Origin: Acinetobacter piscicola | Lineage (GTDB): Bacteria > Pseudomonadota > Gammaproteobacteria > Pseudomonadales > Moraxellaceae | Assembly (NCBI RefSeq): GCF_002233755.1 | Contig: NZ_NIFO01000029.1 | Location: 1-42,978 of the forward strand | Reading direction: 5' to 3' | DNA length: 42,978 nucleotides | Program-made: the position numbers and the translations under genes | Notes under the pieces: model-generated | The model's input: the letters and a program-made list of their open reading frames with translations, nothing else | The model's database searches: none | What the model was told of the DNA's origin: nothing | Shown: piece after piece, positions 26,976 through 35,672 of the stretch | Numbering within the stretch: the stretch's first letter is position 1 | Layout: the number at the start of each line of letters is the position of its first letter

Positions 26976-28043
26976 ATGTCACGATGGTTATCGCCGCTCA
27001 TGGCATTTTGTTTATCATTTATGATTATCGCAGGCTTGGCGCCAAGCTTGGGTATTCAAATTGATCGACAAATTGATTTTTGGATATTGTGGTTAGTGTC
27101 AATGTTAATTTTGGCATTGCCTATAGCTTATTTGGAAGTTGCTTTAGCCAAGCGCTCTAAAACAACCGCATTAAATGCCTTGTCTAGCTTTACTCGTGAT
27201 GCTGATGCTTCACAATCTTGGCGTATCGTGGGTTGGTTAGCTGTTGTCTTTATTCCATTCTTAGCGGGTGGAATTTTATTTAATATTAGTCAGAGTGCTG
27301 TGCAAATTGCACAAATTCCAGTAGCGACCAATATTTTGTTCGCTGGTGCTGCAATTGTTGCATTTGCCTTGTCTTTTATTCCTCGTCAGATTCTGATCGG
27401 TTTGACAGCGGTTGGTGTAGTGCTGTCATTGCTACTTGCCAATGTGTTTGGTACAGCTCTACAACCATGGCATGTGACTCCTGTAGAGTTTAAGGAATGG
27501 GGCAATGCAAGCATCCTAGCATTGGTTGCAACAGGCTTAGGATTAGGTCTCTACTGGCAAACAAGTTTATCGAGTATCCAACAGCAAAATGAAGCATCTA
27601 AAACAGCTTTACCGATTTGGATTGCTCAGCTGATTGCTGTGATTGCTTTTGGATTCTTTGCTGTTTCGGCGCAAATTCCTGCATATACATTATTATTTAC
27701 CGCAGTGATTTCCGCAGCATTATTATTACAGTTAGCAAAAGAACAGTTAGCACAACGTCAAATTGCAGTCGTGATTCAATTTGTAGTGTTATTGGTCGGT
27801 TTGTTTATTTGGGCAGTTCCAAATATAAGCTTAATTTTCAATCCATTGCTTATGCTTTGGGGGCTCATTATTTGTTTGATCTATTCTATTTTTGCAGGAT
27901 GGATTATGAAAATTAGCCATTTACGCAAAGCGATGAATTTTAGCTCAGAAGCTTTTTATAATATTTGGCGTATTGCGGTACGAATAGTGCTGCCAGTAGC
28001 GATTATCTTGGCAATTGCAGCCTACATTGGACAATTGATTTGA
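26976..28043 (+). CDS. Polytopic membrane protein resembling the neurotransmitter:sodium symporter family
   Basis: A 355-aa protein with about ten to eleven hydrophobic segments. The N-terminal part (MAFCLSFMIIAGLAPSLG, then IDFWILWLVSMLILALPIAYLEVALAKRSK) recalls the NSS pattern of helix 1 followed by a helix ending in P-x3-E, but the protein is shorter than NSS transporters and the Na/substrate-site residues are not obvious. A transporter role is inference. The frame extends to TTG at 26907, but that lies just after a terminator and lacks a ribosome binding site. I chose ATG 26976, preceded by AGGA with 7-nt spacing. ATG 26961 is an alternative. The stop codon TGA (28041-28043) overlaps the rnfH ATG, implying translational coupling. 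Confidence 0.65.
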   Translation: MSRWLSPLMAFCLSFMIIAGLAPSLGIQIDRQIDFWILWLVSMLILALPIAYLEVALAKRSKTTALNALSSFTRDADASQSWRIVGWLAVVFIPFLAGGILFNISQSAVQIAQIPVATNILFAGAAIVAFALSFIPRQILIGLTAVGVVLSLLLANVFGTALQPWHVTPVEFKEWGNASILALVATGLGLGLYWQTSLSSIQQQNEASKTALPIWIAQLIAVIAFGFFAVSAQIPAYTLLFTAVISAALLLQLAKEQLAQRQIAVVIQFVVLLVGLFIWAVPNISLIFNPLLMLWGLIICLIYSIFAGWIMKISHLRKAMNFSSEAFYNIWRIAVRIVLPVAIILAIAAYIGQLI

Positions 28044-28381
28044 TGGATATGGTGAAGCAAGTGGGGAAGGTTTGGGTGGCTTATGCGACCGAAAATCAAC
28101 AATTTCATATTGAGTTACAATTTTCTGAAGGAATGAGCATTGCTGATGCGATTGCTCAAAGTGGTCTAGCGGAACAAGTACAATTACCTGAAAGTTTTAG
28201 TTTCGGTATCTTTGGTGTTAAAAGTAAAGATATTACCCAACTTTTACAAGCAGGGGATCGTGTTGAAATCTATAGAGCTTTAACCATTAATCCGAAAGAT
28301 ATTCGCCGTAATCGTGCAAAAGCCAATCCTGTTGGACGTTACTGTCGAGGAAATCGTTATCGCCAATTGCTTTCGAAATAA
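28043..28381 (+). CDS. rnfH: RnfH family ubiquitin-fold protein (UPF0125)
   Basis: A 112-aa protein of the RnfH family with beta-grasp fold. It contains VWVAYATENQQFHIELQF and the segment GIFGVKSKDITQLLQAGDRVEIYRAL, followed by IDPKD-like NPKDIRRNRA near the end; relatives often sit beside ratA and bamE. Function is not established; a link with the Rnf complex or RatA has been proposed for the family. The ATG overlaps the preceding TGA as TGATG, so I start here and not at the 27965 in-frame ATG buried in the previous gene; ATG at 28049 is a possible alternative. It converges with bamE over a shared terminator. Confidence 0.88.
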   Translation: MDMVKQVGKVWVAYATENQQFHIELQFSEGMSIADAIAQSGLAEQVQLPESFSFGIFGVKSKDITQLLQAGDRVEIYRALTINPKDIRRNRAKANPVGRYCRGNRYRQLLSK

Positions 28382-28423
28382 TCCATTATTTGAACCAATC
28401 GCTTTAAACAATTGAATCAATAT

Positions 28424-28453
28424 AAAAAACCCCTCAATGAGGGGTTTATTTTT
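28424..28453. terminator. Bidirectional terminator between rnfH and bamE
   Basis: Perfect 9-bp stem AAACCCCTC / GAGGGGTTT with loop AAT, an A run on the left and a T-rich run on the right, between convergent genes. Confidence 0.88.
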
Positions 28454-28465
28454 ATGACAAAGTGT

Positions 28466-28864
28466 CTATAGTGGGGGCGCATTCAAAATTGCTTCTTTGG
28501 AAGCAGGCAAACCAGGTTGTGATTCAGGAATGGTTTCTAAACCTTCGATTTTATTGACAATACCTGATTGATCAAAATAAACCTTTAAGTGTTGGCCATG
28601 TGCTACGGGAATCTTGGCTTTTTTAGCGTAAGTTCCTGGGATATAATTGTAAATGTAGTCCCATCGATTAGGATTCAATGGATCTGTAACCGTTGGACTG
28701 CCCAGCAAAAAACGTACTTGTTGGTAAGTCATACCGACTTGAATTTTTGAAGCTTGAGCTTGGGTTAACGGTGTTCCTTGAGGAATATCAACTTTGTATA
28801 CTCCAAATACAGAACAGCCACCAAGTAAAGAAGCGACGAATAACGTCAGCATGATTTTTTGCAT
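28466..28864 (-). CDS. bamE: Outer membrane protein assembly factor BamE (SmpA/OmlA)
   Basis: A 132-aa lipoprotein with lipobox LLGGC (acylated Cys17). The SmpA/OmlA fold is marked by VGMTYQQVRFLLGSPTVTDP and NRWDYIYNYIPG, then KVYFDQSGIVNKIEG. BamE is an accessory part of the BAM complex that inserts beta-barrel proteins in the outer membrane. Length is typical. It is divergent from fur (112-bp spacer, promoters shared) and convergent with rnfH; this rnfH-bamE-fur order is conserved in many gammaproteobacteria. The C-terminal SQPGLPASKEA tail is Pro/Ala-rich. Confidence 0.93.
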   Translation of the reverse strand: MQKIMLTLFVASLLGGCSVFGVYKVDIPQGTPLTQAQASKIQVGMTYQQVRFLLGSPTVTDPLNPNRWDYIYNYIPGTYAKKAKIPVAHGQHLKVYFDQSGIVNKIEGLETIPESQPGLPASKEAILNAPPL

Positions 28865-28976
28865 TTTGCTACACTATCCCAAATTAATTATGATGCAATT
28901 GATCCACGGATAGATCATACTGCATCTCAACTCTGTTGCATATTCCAACTTAAAATTTGTTGAGAGACCTTTTTAT

Positions 28977-29414
28977 ATGCCTATTTCAAATCAAGATTTA
29001 CGCAAAGCTGGACTTAAAGTTACCCTACCACGAATCAAGATTTTGGAATTATTAGAAAATTCAAGACAACACCACTTGAGCGCGGAAGACATTTATAAAA
29101 CATTACTTGAACAAGGTGAAGATGTCGGTCTTGCAACCGTATATCGTGTGTTAACGCAATTTGAAGCGGCTGGTATCATTCAGCGTCATCATTTTGAAAA
29201 CAATCATTCTGTTTTTGAAATCATGCAGGAAGATCATCACGATCATCTTGTCTGCTTAAATTGTAATAAAGTCATTGAATTTACAAATGATACCATTGAG
29301 CATGAGCAACATGCAGTAGCAGATAAGCATGGCTTTAAACTGACTGGACATTCATTAAACCTATACGGTTTTTGTGATGCAACTGAATGTCAGGATGCTT
29401 ATCGTAAGAAATAA
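28977..29414 (+). CDS. fur: Ferric uptake regulator Fur
   Basis: A 145-aa iron-responsive repressor. The N-terminal winged helix includes KVTLPRIKILELLE and AEDIYKTLLEQGEDVGLATVYRVL (recognition helix). The dimerisation domain has the metal motif HHDHLVCLNCNKVIEF (H87, H88, H90, C93, C96). Fe(II)-loaded Fur represses siderophore and iron-uptake genes. Spacing to bamE is 112 bp; I looked for a Fur-box-like 19-mer there and found no convincing one. A strong terminator follows at 29437-29470. Confidence 0.96.
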   Translation: MPISNQDLRKAGLKVTLPRIKILELLENSRQHHLSAEDIYKTLLEQGEDVGLATVYRVLTQFEAAGIIQRHHFENNHSVFEIMQEDHHDHLVCLNCNKVIEFTNDTIEHEQHAVADKHGFKLTGHSLNLYGFCDATECQDAYRKK

Positions 29415-29436
29415 AATCACACAAATACAACAAATT

Positions 29437-29470
29437 AAAAGGGAGCTAAATTAATTTAGCTCCCTTTTTT
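29437..29470. terminator. Bidirectional terminator between fur and pilU
   Basis: 14-bp stem AAAAGGGAGCTAAA / TTTAGCTCCCTTTT with loop TTAA. The right arm continues into T. It separates convergent fur and pilU. Confidence 0.88.
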
Positions 29471-29498
29471 CGTACTTCGAGTAGGATTTGAAAATGAA

Positions 29499-30617
29499 TT
29501 ACTGTCCGTCAAAGGTCAGTTTGCTATGTGCATTGAGCAATTGAGCACCGCCTTCTTCATCCAGTTTAATTTGCAGACGTAAGTCATTGGGTGAGTCAGC
29601 GTGTTTTAACGCATCTTTATATGTAATCTGACCTGCTTTGTAGAGATCAAATAAAGCTTGGTCAAACGTTTGCATACCCAATTCACGAGAACGTTTCATC
29701 AAGTCTTTAATTTCATGTACATCACCTTTACGGATCAAGTCTGAAATTAAAGGAGAATTGATGAGAATTTCAATTGCTGCACGACGAGAGTTTCCATCTG
29801 GTGTTGGAATCAATTGCTGAGCAACCATCGCTTTTAAGTTTAGAGACAAGTCCATAAACAATTGACTATGACGGTCAGATTCAAAGAAGTGAATAATACG
29901 GTCAATGGCTTGGTTAGCGTTGTTCGCATGCAGTGTTGCGAAAACTAGATGTCCCGTTTCAGCAAAGGCGATCGCATAGTCCATGGTTTCACGTGAGCGA
30001 ATCTCACCAATCAAAATCACGTCTGGCGCTTGGCGTAGCGTATTCTTTAACGCAATTTCGAAAGAGTCGGTATCAATACCGACTTCACGTTGCGTGATAA
30101 TACAGCCTGCATGTTCGTGTACAAATTCAATCGGGTCTTCAATGGTAATGATATGACCTTTAGAGTTGTGATTACGATAACCAATAATTGAAGCTAAAGA
30201 TGTCGATTTACCAGTACCTGTCGCACCTACAAAGATAATAATGCCACGCTTGGTCATGGCTAAATCTTTTAAGATAGGTGGCAGTTTCAGCTCATCCATA
30301 GTTGGAATCGTGGTTTCAATACGACGTAACACCATACCGGGCATATCACGCTGTTGGAAAGCACTGACACGGAAGCGTGCTGTTTTATCACGATTGGTGA
30401 TGGCAAAGTTACATTCACGGGTATCGGCAAATTCTTTACGCTGCTTTTCACTCATAATTGAGTTGAGCAACGACATAATAATTTCGCCGTTTAACTTGGT
30501 TTTGACCACAGGTACAATTTGACCATTAATTTTCATTGATGGTTCAACATCTGCGGTAATAAACAAGTCGGACGCTTTTTGCTCAATCATCATATTGAGC
30601 AAGTCATTAAAGTCCAT
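29499..30617 (-). CDS. pilU: Type IV pilus retraction ATPase PilU
   Basis: A 372-aa PilT-like hexameric ATPase. Walker A GATGTGKS is at residues 131-138, the Asp box at TIEDPIEF, Walker B at VILIGEIRSRETMDYA and the His box at HLVFATLHANNA. The PilU-type C terminus is longer than that of PilT. PilU supports PilT-dependent retraction for twitching motility and natural transformation. It lies 24 bp downstream of pilT in a two-gene operon, as in Pseudomonas and Acinetobacter. The AIRNLIRE motif of PilT is absent at the equivalent place (replaced by PLISDLIRKG), as expected for PilU. Confidence 0.95.
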   Translation of the reverse strand: MDFNDLLNMMIEQKASDLFITADVEPSMKINGQIVPVVKTKLNGEIIMSLLNSIMSEKQRKEFADTRECNFAITNRDKTARFRVSAFQQRDMPGMVLRRIETTIPTMDELKLPPILKDLAMTKRGIIIFVGATGTGKSTSLASIIGYRNHNSKGHIITIEDPIEFVHEHAGCIITQREVGIDTDSFEIALKNTLRQAPDVILIGEIRSRETMDYAIAFAETGHLVFATLHANNANQAIDRIIHFFESDRHSQLFMDLSLNLKAMVAQQLIPTPDGNSRRAAIEILINSPLISDLIRKGDVHEIKDLMKRSRELGMQTFDQALFDLYKAGQITYKDALKHADSPNDLRLQIKLDEEGGAQLLNAHSKLTFDGQ

Positions 30618-30641
30618 CTTTAAACCTCAATAATCCATTTC

Positions 30642-31679
30642 TTATAAGAATGATTCTGGTTGTTTGGCCATCGTTCTTGCAACCTGAGGACTAATGACAC
30701 CTTTAGCAACCAAAGCCTTTAAGCTTTGATCGAGTGTGGTCATACCATAGTTTGCACCTGTTTGAATTGCTGAATACATTTGTGCAACCTTATTCTCACG
30801 AATCAAGTTACGAATAGCAGGAATACCAATCATAATTTCATGCGCAGCAACACGACCACCACCTGTTTTCTTCAGTAGTGTTTGTGAAATTACGGCTTGA
30901 AGAGATTCAGATAACATGGCACGAACCATGTCTTTTTCTTCAGCAGGGAATACGTCAATCACACGGTCAATGGTTTTTGCCGCAGATGTGGTATGTAGTG
31001 TACCGAAAACTAAGTGACCCGTTTCTGCCGCTGTGAGCGCTAAACGAATGGTCTCAAGGTCACGCATCTCCCCGACAAGAATAATATCAGGGTCTTCACG
31101 AAGTGCAGAACGAAGTGCTTCGTTAAAACCATGGGTATCACGATGCACTTCACGTTGGTTGATCAAACATTTTTTAGATTGGTGTACAAATTCGATTGGA
31201 TCTTCAACTGTTAAAATATGGTCATAACGGTTGTCGTTAATATAATCGATCATTGCTGCTAGCGTTGTCGATTTACCCGAACCTGTAGGACCCGTCACGA
31301 GAACTAAACCACGAGGTAATTCACAAAGGTCTTTAAAGGTTTGTCCTAAACCAAGATCTTCCATGGTTAGAACTTTTGAAGGAATGGTACGGAATACAGC
31401 ACCTGCTCCACGGTTTTGGTTAAATGCGTTTACACGGAAACGAGCAACGCCAGGGACTTCAAACGAAAAGTCAGTTTCTAATTGTTCTTCAAAATCACGA
31501 CGTTGTTTATCATTCATGATGTCATAAACAAGTCGATGAACGTCTTTATGTTCCATGGCTGGTAAATTGATTCGACGGACTTCACCATCGACACGGATCA
31601 TCGGTGGCATACCTGCTGAAAGATGTAAGTCCGATGCACCGTTTTTGACGGAAAACGCCAATAATTCTGTAATATCCAT
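30642..31679 (-). CDS. pilT: Type IV pilus twitching motility ATPase PilT
   Basis: A 345-aa retraction motor. Walker A GPTGSGKS is at 130-137, the Asp box at TVEDPIEFVH (157-166), Walker B near DIILVGEMRDLET (198-210), the His box at HLVFGTLHTTSA (222-233) and the retraction-specific AIRNLIRE at 288-295. It depolymerises the pilus at the inner membrane to power twitching and DNA uptake. First gene of pilT-pilU; divergent from yggS, an order shared with Pseudomonas. The 326-bp upstream region holds the promoters. Confidence 0.97.
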   Translation of the reverse strand: MDITELLAFSVKNGASDLHLSAGMPPMIRVDGEVRRINLPAMEHKDVHRLVYDIMNDKQRRDFEEQLETDFSFEVPGVARFRVNAFNQNRGAGAVFRTIPSKVLTMEDLGLGQTFKDLCELPRGLVLVTGPTGSGKSTTLAAMIDYINDNRYDHILTVEDPIEFVHQSKKCLINQREVHRDTHGFNEALRSALREDPDIILVGEMRDLETIRLALTAAETGHLVFGTLHTTSAAKTIDRVIDVFPAEEKDMVRAMLSESLQAVISQTLLKKTGGGRVAAHEIMIGIPAIRNLIRENKVAQMYSAIQTGANYGMTTLDQSLKALVAKGVISPQVARTMAKQPESFL

Positions 31680-32005
31680 AATGTCCCCGAATAAAAACCT
31701 AATTGCCTAGGGTCTGTTGATTATTCATATATTTTAATTCCTATTGCACCTTGCACTGCAAACAAAGTATGAGGTACATATACTGCAAGCTTTTTGCTCG
31801 GCTTGTAAATTATCCCAAACCGCATTGTGAAATCTGAAAATAGTCTCGCTATTCTCTTTATTTCATTCCTTGTTTGCTCAATTTAAACTCATAACGCAAG
31901 TTATATATGAACTGTTAACACACCCTTATTATTTTGTAGAATAATAAAGCCTTTCACTCAGCATAACCAACAATTTAATTGCTTGGAAGCTGAAATTTTT
32001 TAGAA
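31680..32005. other. Divergent pilT/yggS intergenic region
   Basis: A 326-bp region without a gene. It must contain promoters for pilT (minus) and yggS (plus). I see runs of AT-rich sequence, the string GGGTCTGTTGA near 31711-31721 that recalls some insertion-sequence ends, and short A/T tracts, but no clear hairpin, RNA gene or -35/-10 pair. Confidence 0.4.
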
Positions 32006-32707
32006 ATGAGAAACTTGTCGATGAATGATCTAAATCAAGCTCGAAATCATGTATTAAAACAGATTGAGCAAGCCTGCATAGCTGCACATAGAGATGTCAA
32101 TCAAGTGATGCTATTGGCGGTTTCAAAAACACATCCAAGTGAAATGCTCAGTGAAATGTATATGACAGGACAGCGTGCTTTTGGGGAAAATTATTTACAA
32201 GAAGCTTTAGATAAAATTGAAGCGCTTCAAGATTTGGATATTGAATGGCATTTTATTGGTCATGTACAACGTAATAAAACCAAACATCTTGCTGAGAAAT
32301 TTGCATGGGTGCATGGCGTTGATCGTTTGATTATCGCTGAGCGTCTTTCAAATCAGCGTGAGACTACATTAGCTCCGCTTAATATTTGCCTGCAAGTAAA
32401 TATAGATGCACAAGACACCAAAGATGGTTGTCAGCCAGAAGAGGTTGCAGAACTGGTGCGACAAGTGAGTCAACTTCCAAATTTAAAATTACGTGGTTTG
32501 ATGGTGATACCCGCTCCAGATCATTCACAGGCTTTTGTTGATGCTAAAACTTTATTTGACAATGTGAAAGCACAGCATGCTCACCCTGAAGATTGGGATA
32601 CTTTGAGTATGGGAATGTCTGCTGATATGGCACATGCGATTATGGCTGGGTCAACCATGGTTCGTGTAGGAACGGCTTTGTTTGGTGCTCGGGATTATCA
32701 TCAATAA
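32006..32707 (+). CDS. yggS: YggS-family pyridoxal phosphate homeostasis protein
   Basis: A 233-aa PLPBP/YggS protein, a TIM-barrel PLP carrier that buffers free pyridoxal phosphate. The PLP lysine is K41 within LLAVSKTHP. Other conserved parts are FGENYLQEALDKIE, WHFIGHVQRNKTK, LRGLMVIPAPDHS and LSMGMSADMAHAIMAGSTMVRVGTALFG. Complete length. The start is uncertain: ATG at 32006 gives MRNLSMNDLNQ, while in-frame TTG 32015 or ATG 32021 (MNDLNQARN) would look closer to relatives; no ribosome binding site clearly favours one. It lies opposite pilT, the conserved order in pseudomonads. Confidence 0.9.
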   Translation: MRNLSMNDLNQARNHVLKQIEQACIAAHRDVNQVMLLAVSKTHPSEMLSEMYMTGQRAFGENYLQEALDKIEALQDLDIEWHFIGHVQRNKTKHLAEKFAWVHGVDRLIIAERLSNQRETTLAPLNICLQVNIDAQDTKDGCQPEEVAELVRQVSQLPNLKLRGLMVIPAPDHSQAFVDAKTLFDNVKAQHAHPEDWDTLSMGMSADMAHAIMAGSTMVRVGTALFGARDYHQ

Positions 32708-32913
32708 ACATCTATACTTAGATTTTAACGAGTTGTTAATATTTTCAAAGCTTGGTCTTTTCATTCAAATGATGAAAAAGCCGAATAAAAGCAAACTTTA
32801 AAACTGATGAGGTCAGTTTTTCTGCAAATCATAGACTTATCCACTAAAGTTGAGTACAAAAATGAGCAGAATGGATTAGTTTATCGACGTAATAAATCGT
32901 TACAAGGAAATTT

Positions 32914-33708
32914 ATGTCTGCTTATTATCAATTGCTGAGCCGTCATATTGACGAGCAAGGCATCGTGACTGCACGTTATCAATCTACAATCAATGCACAA
33001 GGTGCGTGGAATCCGAATGAGCAGCATATGGCGCCTGCAACAGGTGTAATTTGTGCAGAACTAGAACAGTTTTCTCCACGTGAAACAATGCGTATTGGTC
33101 GAATCAGTTTGGATATTTACGGGTTAATTGCTTTGGGTGAAATTGAAATTACCACACAAACCCTACGTGCAGGAAAAACCATTGAGTTGATTGAATCGAC
33201 CATGAAAGGGCAAGGCAAAACCTTAGTTGTCGCACGTACTTGGCGTATGATGCTTTCAGACAGTTCTGCAATCGCTGGATTGGAGGATTCCAAAGTAGCA
33301 ACCCCTGAAAATATGCCTATTTTTGATGGTATTCACCAATGGAGTGGTCAATATACTCGGACTGTTGAAGCAAGGTCTGATGTCCAACGTCAAGGCAAGG
33401 GTTTAGTTTGGCTCAGAACACAAACTGAAATGGTCGAAGGGCAAAAGACCTCTGATTTTGTACGTTTGGTTTGTATGTCAGATATGGCAAATGGCGTTGT
33501 CCCGAGGCAGCCTAGACCATTTGAATGGGGCTTTCCAAACTTAGATTTACAAATTCATTTATTCCGTATGCCTCAAGGTGAGTGGTTAGGTCTTGAAGCA
33601 GTACAACAATACGGTATGGATGGTGTTGGCTTATCAAGCTCAATTTTGCATGATGTACATGGGCCATTTGGGCGTAGTGAACAGATTTTAACGCTTAGAC
33701 CGATGTAA
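32914..33708 (+). CDS. Thioesterase-like (double hot-dog) protein
   Basis: A 264-aa protein with the look of a tandem hot-dog fold of the acyl-CoA thioesterase/TesB-like group (4HBT_3). The first half has ISLDIYGLIALGEIEITTQTLRAGKTIEL and VVARTWRMML, the second has FVRLVCMSDMANGVVPRQ and FPNLDLQIHLFRMPQGEWLGLEA, both typical of this group. It presumably hydrolyses acyl-CoA thioesters; the substrate is unknown. AAGGAA lies 6-7 nt before ATG 32914. It is monocistronic, followed by an inverted repeat that may act as its terminator. Confidence 0.75.
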   Translation: MSAYYQLLSRHIDEQGIVTARYQSTINAQGAWNPNEQHMAPATGVICAELEQFSPRETMRIGRISLDIYGLIALGEIEITTQTLRAGKTIELIESTMKGQGKTLVVARTWRMMLSDSSAIAGLEDSKVATPENMPIFDGIHQWSGQYTRTVEARSDVQRQGKGLVWLRTQTEMVEGQKTSDFVRLVCMSDMANGVVPRQPRPFEWGFPNLDLQIHLFRMPQGEWLGLEAVQQYGMDGVGLSSSILHDVHGPFGRSEQILTLRPM

Positions 33709-33758
33709 GAAATAAATCCATATACATAAAAATGAATTTTTAATCACTTAGGATTTAT

Positions 33759-33802
33759 AGATCTATATTCGGTGATGATTTTGTGATGGATATAGATCTT
33801 TT
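33759..33802 (+). terminator. Possible terminator after the thioesterase-like gene
   Basis: Perfect 10-bp arms AGATCTATAT / ATATAGATCT (33759-33768 / 33790-33799) with a 21-nt loop, ending in a short T run. The stem is AT-rich, so termination would be weak; alternatively an operator of the lipoprotein gene starting at 33880. Confidence 0.45.
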
Positions 33803-33879
33803 AAACATTATTCAACAATTTTCAATGTTTGAATTCACTATACTGATCCAATATATAATTTAAAAACAAGGGTTAGAGA

Positions 33880-34665
33880 ATGAATAAGTCTAAAATTTTA
33901 TTGTGCTTATTGCTAAGTGGCTTGGTCACTGCATGTAGTACGATGCAAAATCCCTCAACATCTTCTGAAGCTGATTATGCACCCGTTCCCGCACCACCAT
34001 CTGCTGCAAAAATGGCTTCACCTCAAGCGACATCTGCTCAAAATCGTGTACGTTCAGAAGAGCGTTTAGGAACAAAGTGGGGCGATGATATTAGTTCCCA
34101 TGTTACACAAATCGATTTAAAGCGTTTAAGTCAAAATCCAGTTGATGAAACTCAAATACGCTATGCCAGTAAGCAATTTTCAGGGCGTAGTATAAACAGC
34201 ATTTCTTTAGCAGCTGGAAAAGTGAGCTTTTCTGTTATTGATGATCGTGGACGTATTCTACCGCTGTATCGAGATGGCCAAAGCTATTATCTTGCTGCCA
34301 ATGATGGACAGAGTTATCAATTACGCTATTCCAATACCAGTCAACAAACCTTTGAAATTGTTGCAAGTGTGGATGGTTTAGATGTTTTAGATGGTCGTCA
34401 GGCATCTAGATCAAAAAGTGGTTATGTGCTTCGTCCATATAGTTCATTTGCAATCGAAGGTTTTAGAAAGAGTAATTCAGCGGTGGCTTCTTTTACCTTT
34501 AGTAAACCTCAAGATTCGTATGCTGCAAATAATTCGAGTGGCTCTATTCAAAATACAGGTGTGATTGGTACGGTGGTTTATGAGCTTAAAGCACCTAAAT
34601 ATTATCCTGCTAAAAAGCCGAATGATGGTTATGCACCTGCGCCGAACGCTTTCCCAGCAGATTAA
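33880..34665 (+). CDS. Lipoprotein, first of a tandem paralogous pair
   Basis: A 261-aa predicted lipoprotein with lipobox VTAC (acylated Cys19) and a Pro/Ala/Ser-rich linker to about residue 60. The conserved globular part runs from LGTKWGDDI to the end. It includes NSISLAAGKVSFSV, YQLRYSN, EIVASVDGLDV, ASRSKSGYVL, EGFRKSNSAVASFTFS and NTGVIGTVVYEL, ending NAFPAD. The same motifs in the same order occur in the next gene (34902-35660). I do not recognise a characterised family; the core is probably a beta-rich domain. AAGGG precedes the ATG by 7 nt. A terminator at 34684-34712 separates the two genes, so they are probably expressed separately. Confidence 0.78.
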   Translation: MNKSKILLCLLLSGLVTACSTMQNPSTSSEADYAPVPAPPSAAKMASPQATSAQNRVRSEERLGTKWGDDISSHVTQIDLKRLSQNPVDETQIRYASKQFSGRSINSISLAAGKVSFSVIDDRGRILPLYRDGQSYYLAANDGQSYQLRYSNTSQQTFEIVASVDGLDVLDGRQASRSKSGYVLRPYSSFAIEGFRKSNSAVASFTFSKPQDSYAANNSSGSIQNTGVIGTVVYELKAPKYYPAKKPNDGYAPAPNAFPAD

Positions 34666-34683
34666 AAATGGTGATTTTCATTG

Positions 34684-34712
34684 AAAGAGGAATGAGCGAA
34701 TTCCTCTTTTTT
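34684..34712 (+). terminator. Terminator between the paralogous lipoprotein genes
   Basis: 10-bp stem AAAGAGGAAT / ATTCCTCTTT with loop GAGCGA and a T run. Confidence 0.85.
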
Positions 34713-34901
34713 AATAATGTTATAATGTTACAAAATTATAAAAAATTCTGAATGGTGAAGTATGGGCAGTCAAGCTATGATTATTTTGATAATAATCTAA
34801 GTTGCCTAATACTTCCGATGATCTGATGCCCTATTCATTACTATAGATAAAAAGCATCAAAAATATTGGATGATCAATCATGCTTTTAAATAGGTGACAT
34901 A

Positions 34902-35660
34902 ATGAAAAGAATACATATTTTAATTTGCATAATGTTCTGTATTTTCCTTGCTGCATGTTCGAAAAAAGCAGAAGAAAACCATTCAACCACCAAAGCTGAA
35001 TCAACAAGTACGGCAGATGCTGCAGAAGCAACAAATAATGAAGTTGCTGCGGATGAGAAACTTGGAACCAAATGGGGTGATGAAATTGATTCCCGTGTGA
35101 CCGAAGTGGATTTAAAACGTAAAACAGATGCACCATTGGCTGAAGCAATCGTGCAGTATGCAGATAAAAAATATCAAGGAAAATCAGTAAACTCTATTTC
35201 ACTGGCTGCTGGAAAAATGAGTTTTTCTGTTGTAGATGATCATGGCAAAAACATTCCAATGTATCGCGTAGGTCAAACTTATTATTTATCTGGACGAGAA
35301 GGACAGAGTTATCAACTAAAATATGAAAATCATACGGGACGAACTTTCGAAGTTGTTGCAAGTGTCGATGGTGTTGATGTGATTAATGGTAGCGAAGCGT
35401 CTCGAAGTAATTCAGGTTATGTGTTAAATGCACATGATTCATTGACAATCGAAGGTTTCCGAAAGAGTGATTCCGCGGTTGCCTCTTTTACTTTTAGCCA
35501 ACCTGAGGACTCTTATGCTGCAAATTCAGAGCATGGTTCTATTCAAAATGCAGGTGTAATTGGCACTGTCGTTTATGAATTGGAAGCACCAGAAGAAGAA
35601 TCTAAACCAGTCAATAAATATGCTCCACCACCCAATGCATTTCCAGCAGATCATAAGTAA
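34902..35660 (+). CDS. Lipoprotein, second of a tandem paralogous pair
   Basis: A 252-aa predicted lipoprotein with lipobox LAAC (acylated Cys19), then a Thr/Ala/Glu-rich linker. The core repeats the motifs of the preceding gene: LGTKWGDEI, NSISLAAGKMSFSV, YQLKYEN, EVVASVDGVDV, ASRSNSGYVL, EGFRKSDSAVASFTFS and NAGVIGTVVYEL, ending NAFPADHK. The first 50 residues differ most, so the duplicate domains may face different partners or be tuned differently. AGGTGA lies 4 nt before the ATG. Function unknown. Confidence 0.78.
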   Translation: MKRIHILICIMFCIFLAACSKKAEENHSTTKAESTSTADAAEATNNEVAADEKLGTKWGDEIDSRVTEVDLKRKTDAPLAEAIVQYADKKYQGKSVNSISLAAGKMSFSVVDDHGKNIPMYRVGQTYYLSGREGQSYQLKYENHTGRTFEVVASVDGVDVINGSEASRSNSGYVLNAHDSLTIEGFRKSDSAVASFTFSQPEDSYAANSEHGSIQNAGVIGTVVYELEAPEEESKPVNKYAPPPNAFPADHK

Positions 35661-35672
35661 CTTTACATAAAT

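Noticed and set aside
27617..27916. 99-residue frame on the plus strand
   Set aside because: It is a shifted reading of the NSS-like gene, with no start signal and codon use unlike a gene.
27965..28042. Upstream ATG for rnfH at 27965
   Set aside because: It lies inside the preceding gene and the extra residues are an out-of-frame reading of that gene; the TGATG overlap at 28041-28045 is a better start.
28865..28976. Fur box between bamE and fur
   Set aside because: I looked for a GATAATGATAATCATTATC-like 19-mer and found only scattered AT-rich matches without dyad symmetry.
31705..31725. GGGTCTGTTGA string as an insertion-sequence end
   Set aside because: No matching inverted end, target duplication or transposase remnant is seen nearby.
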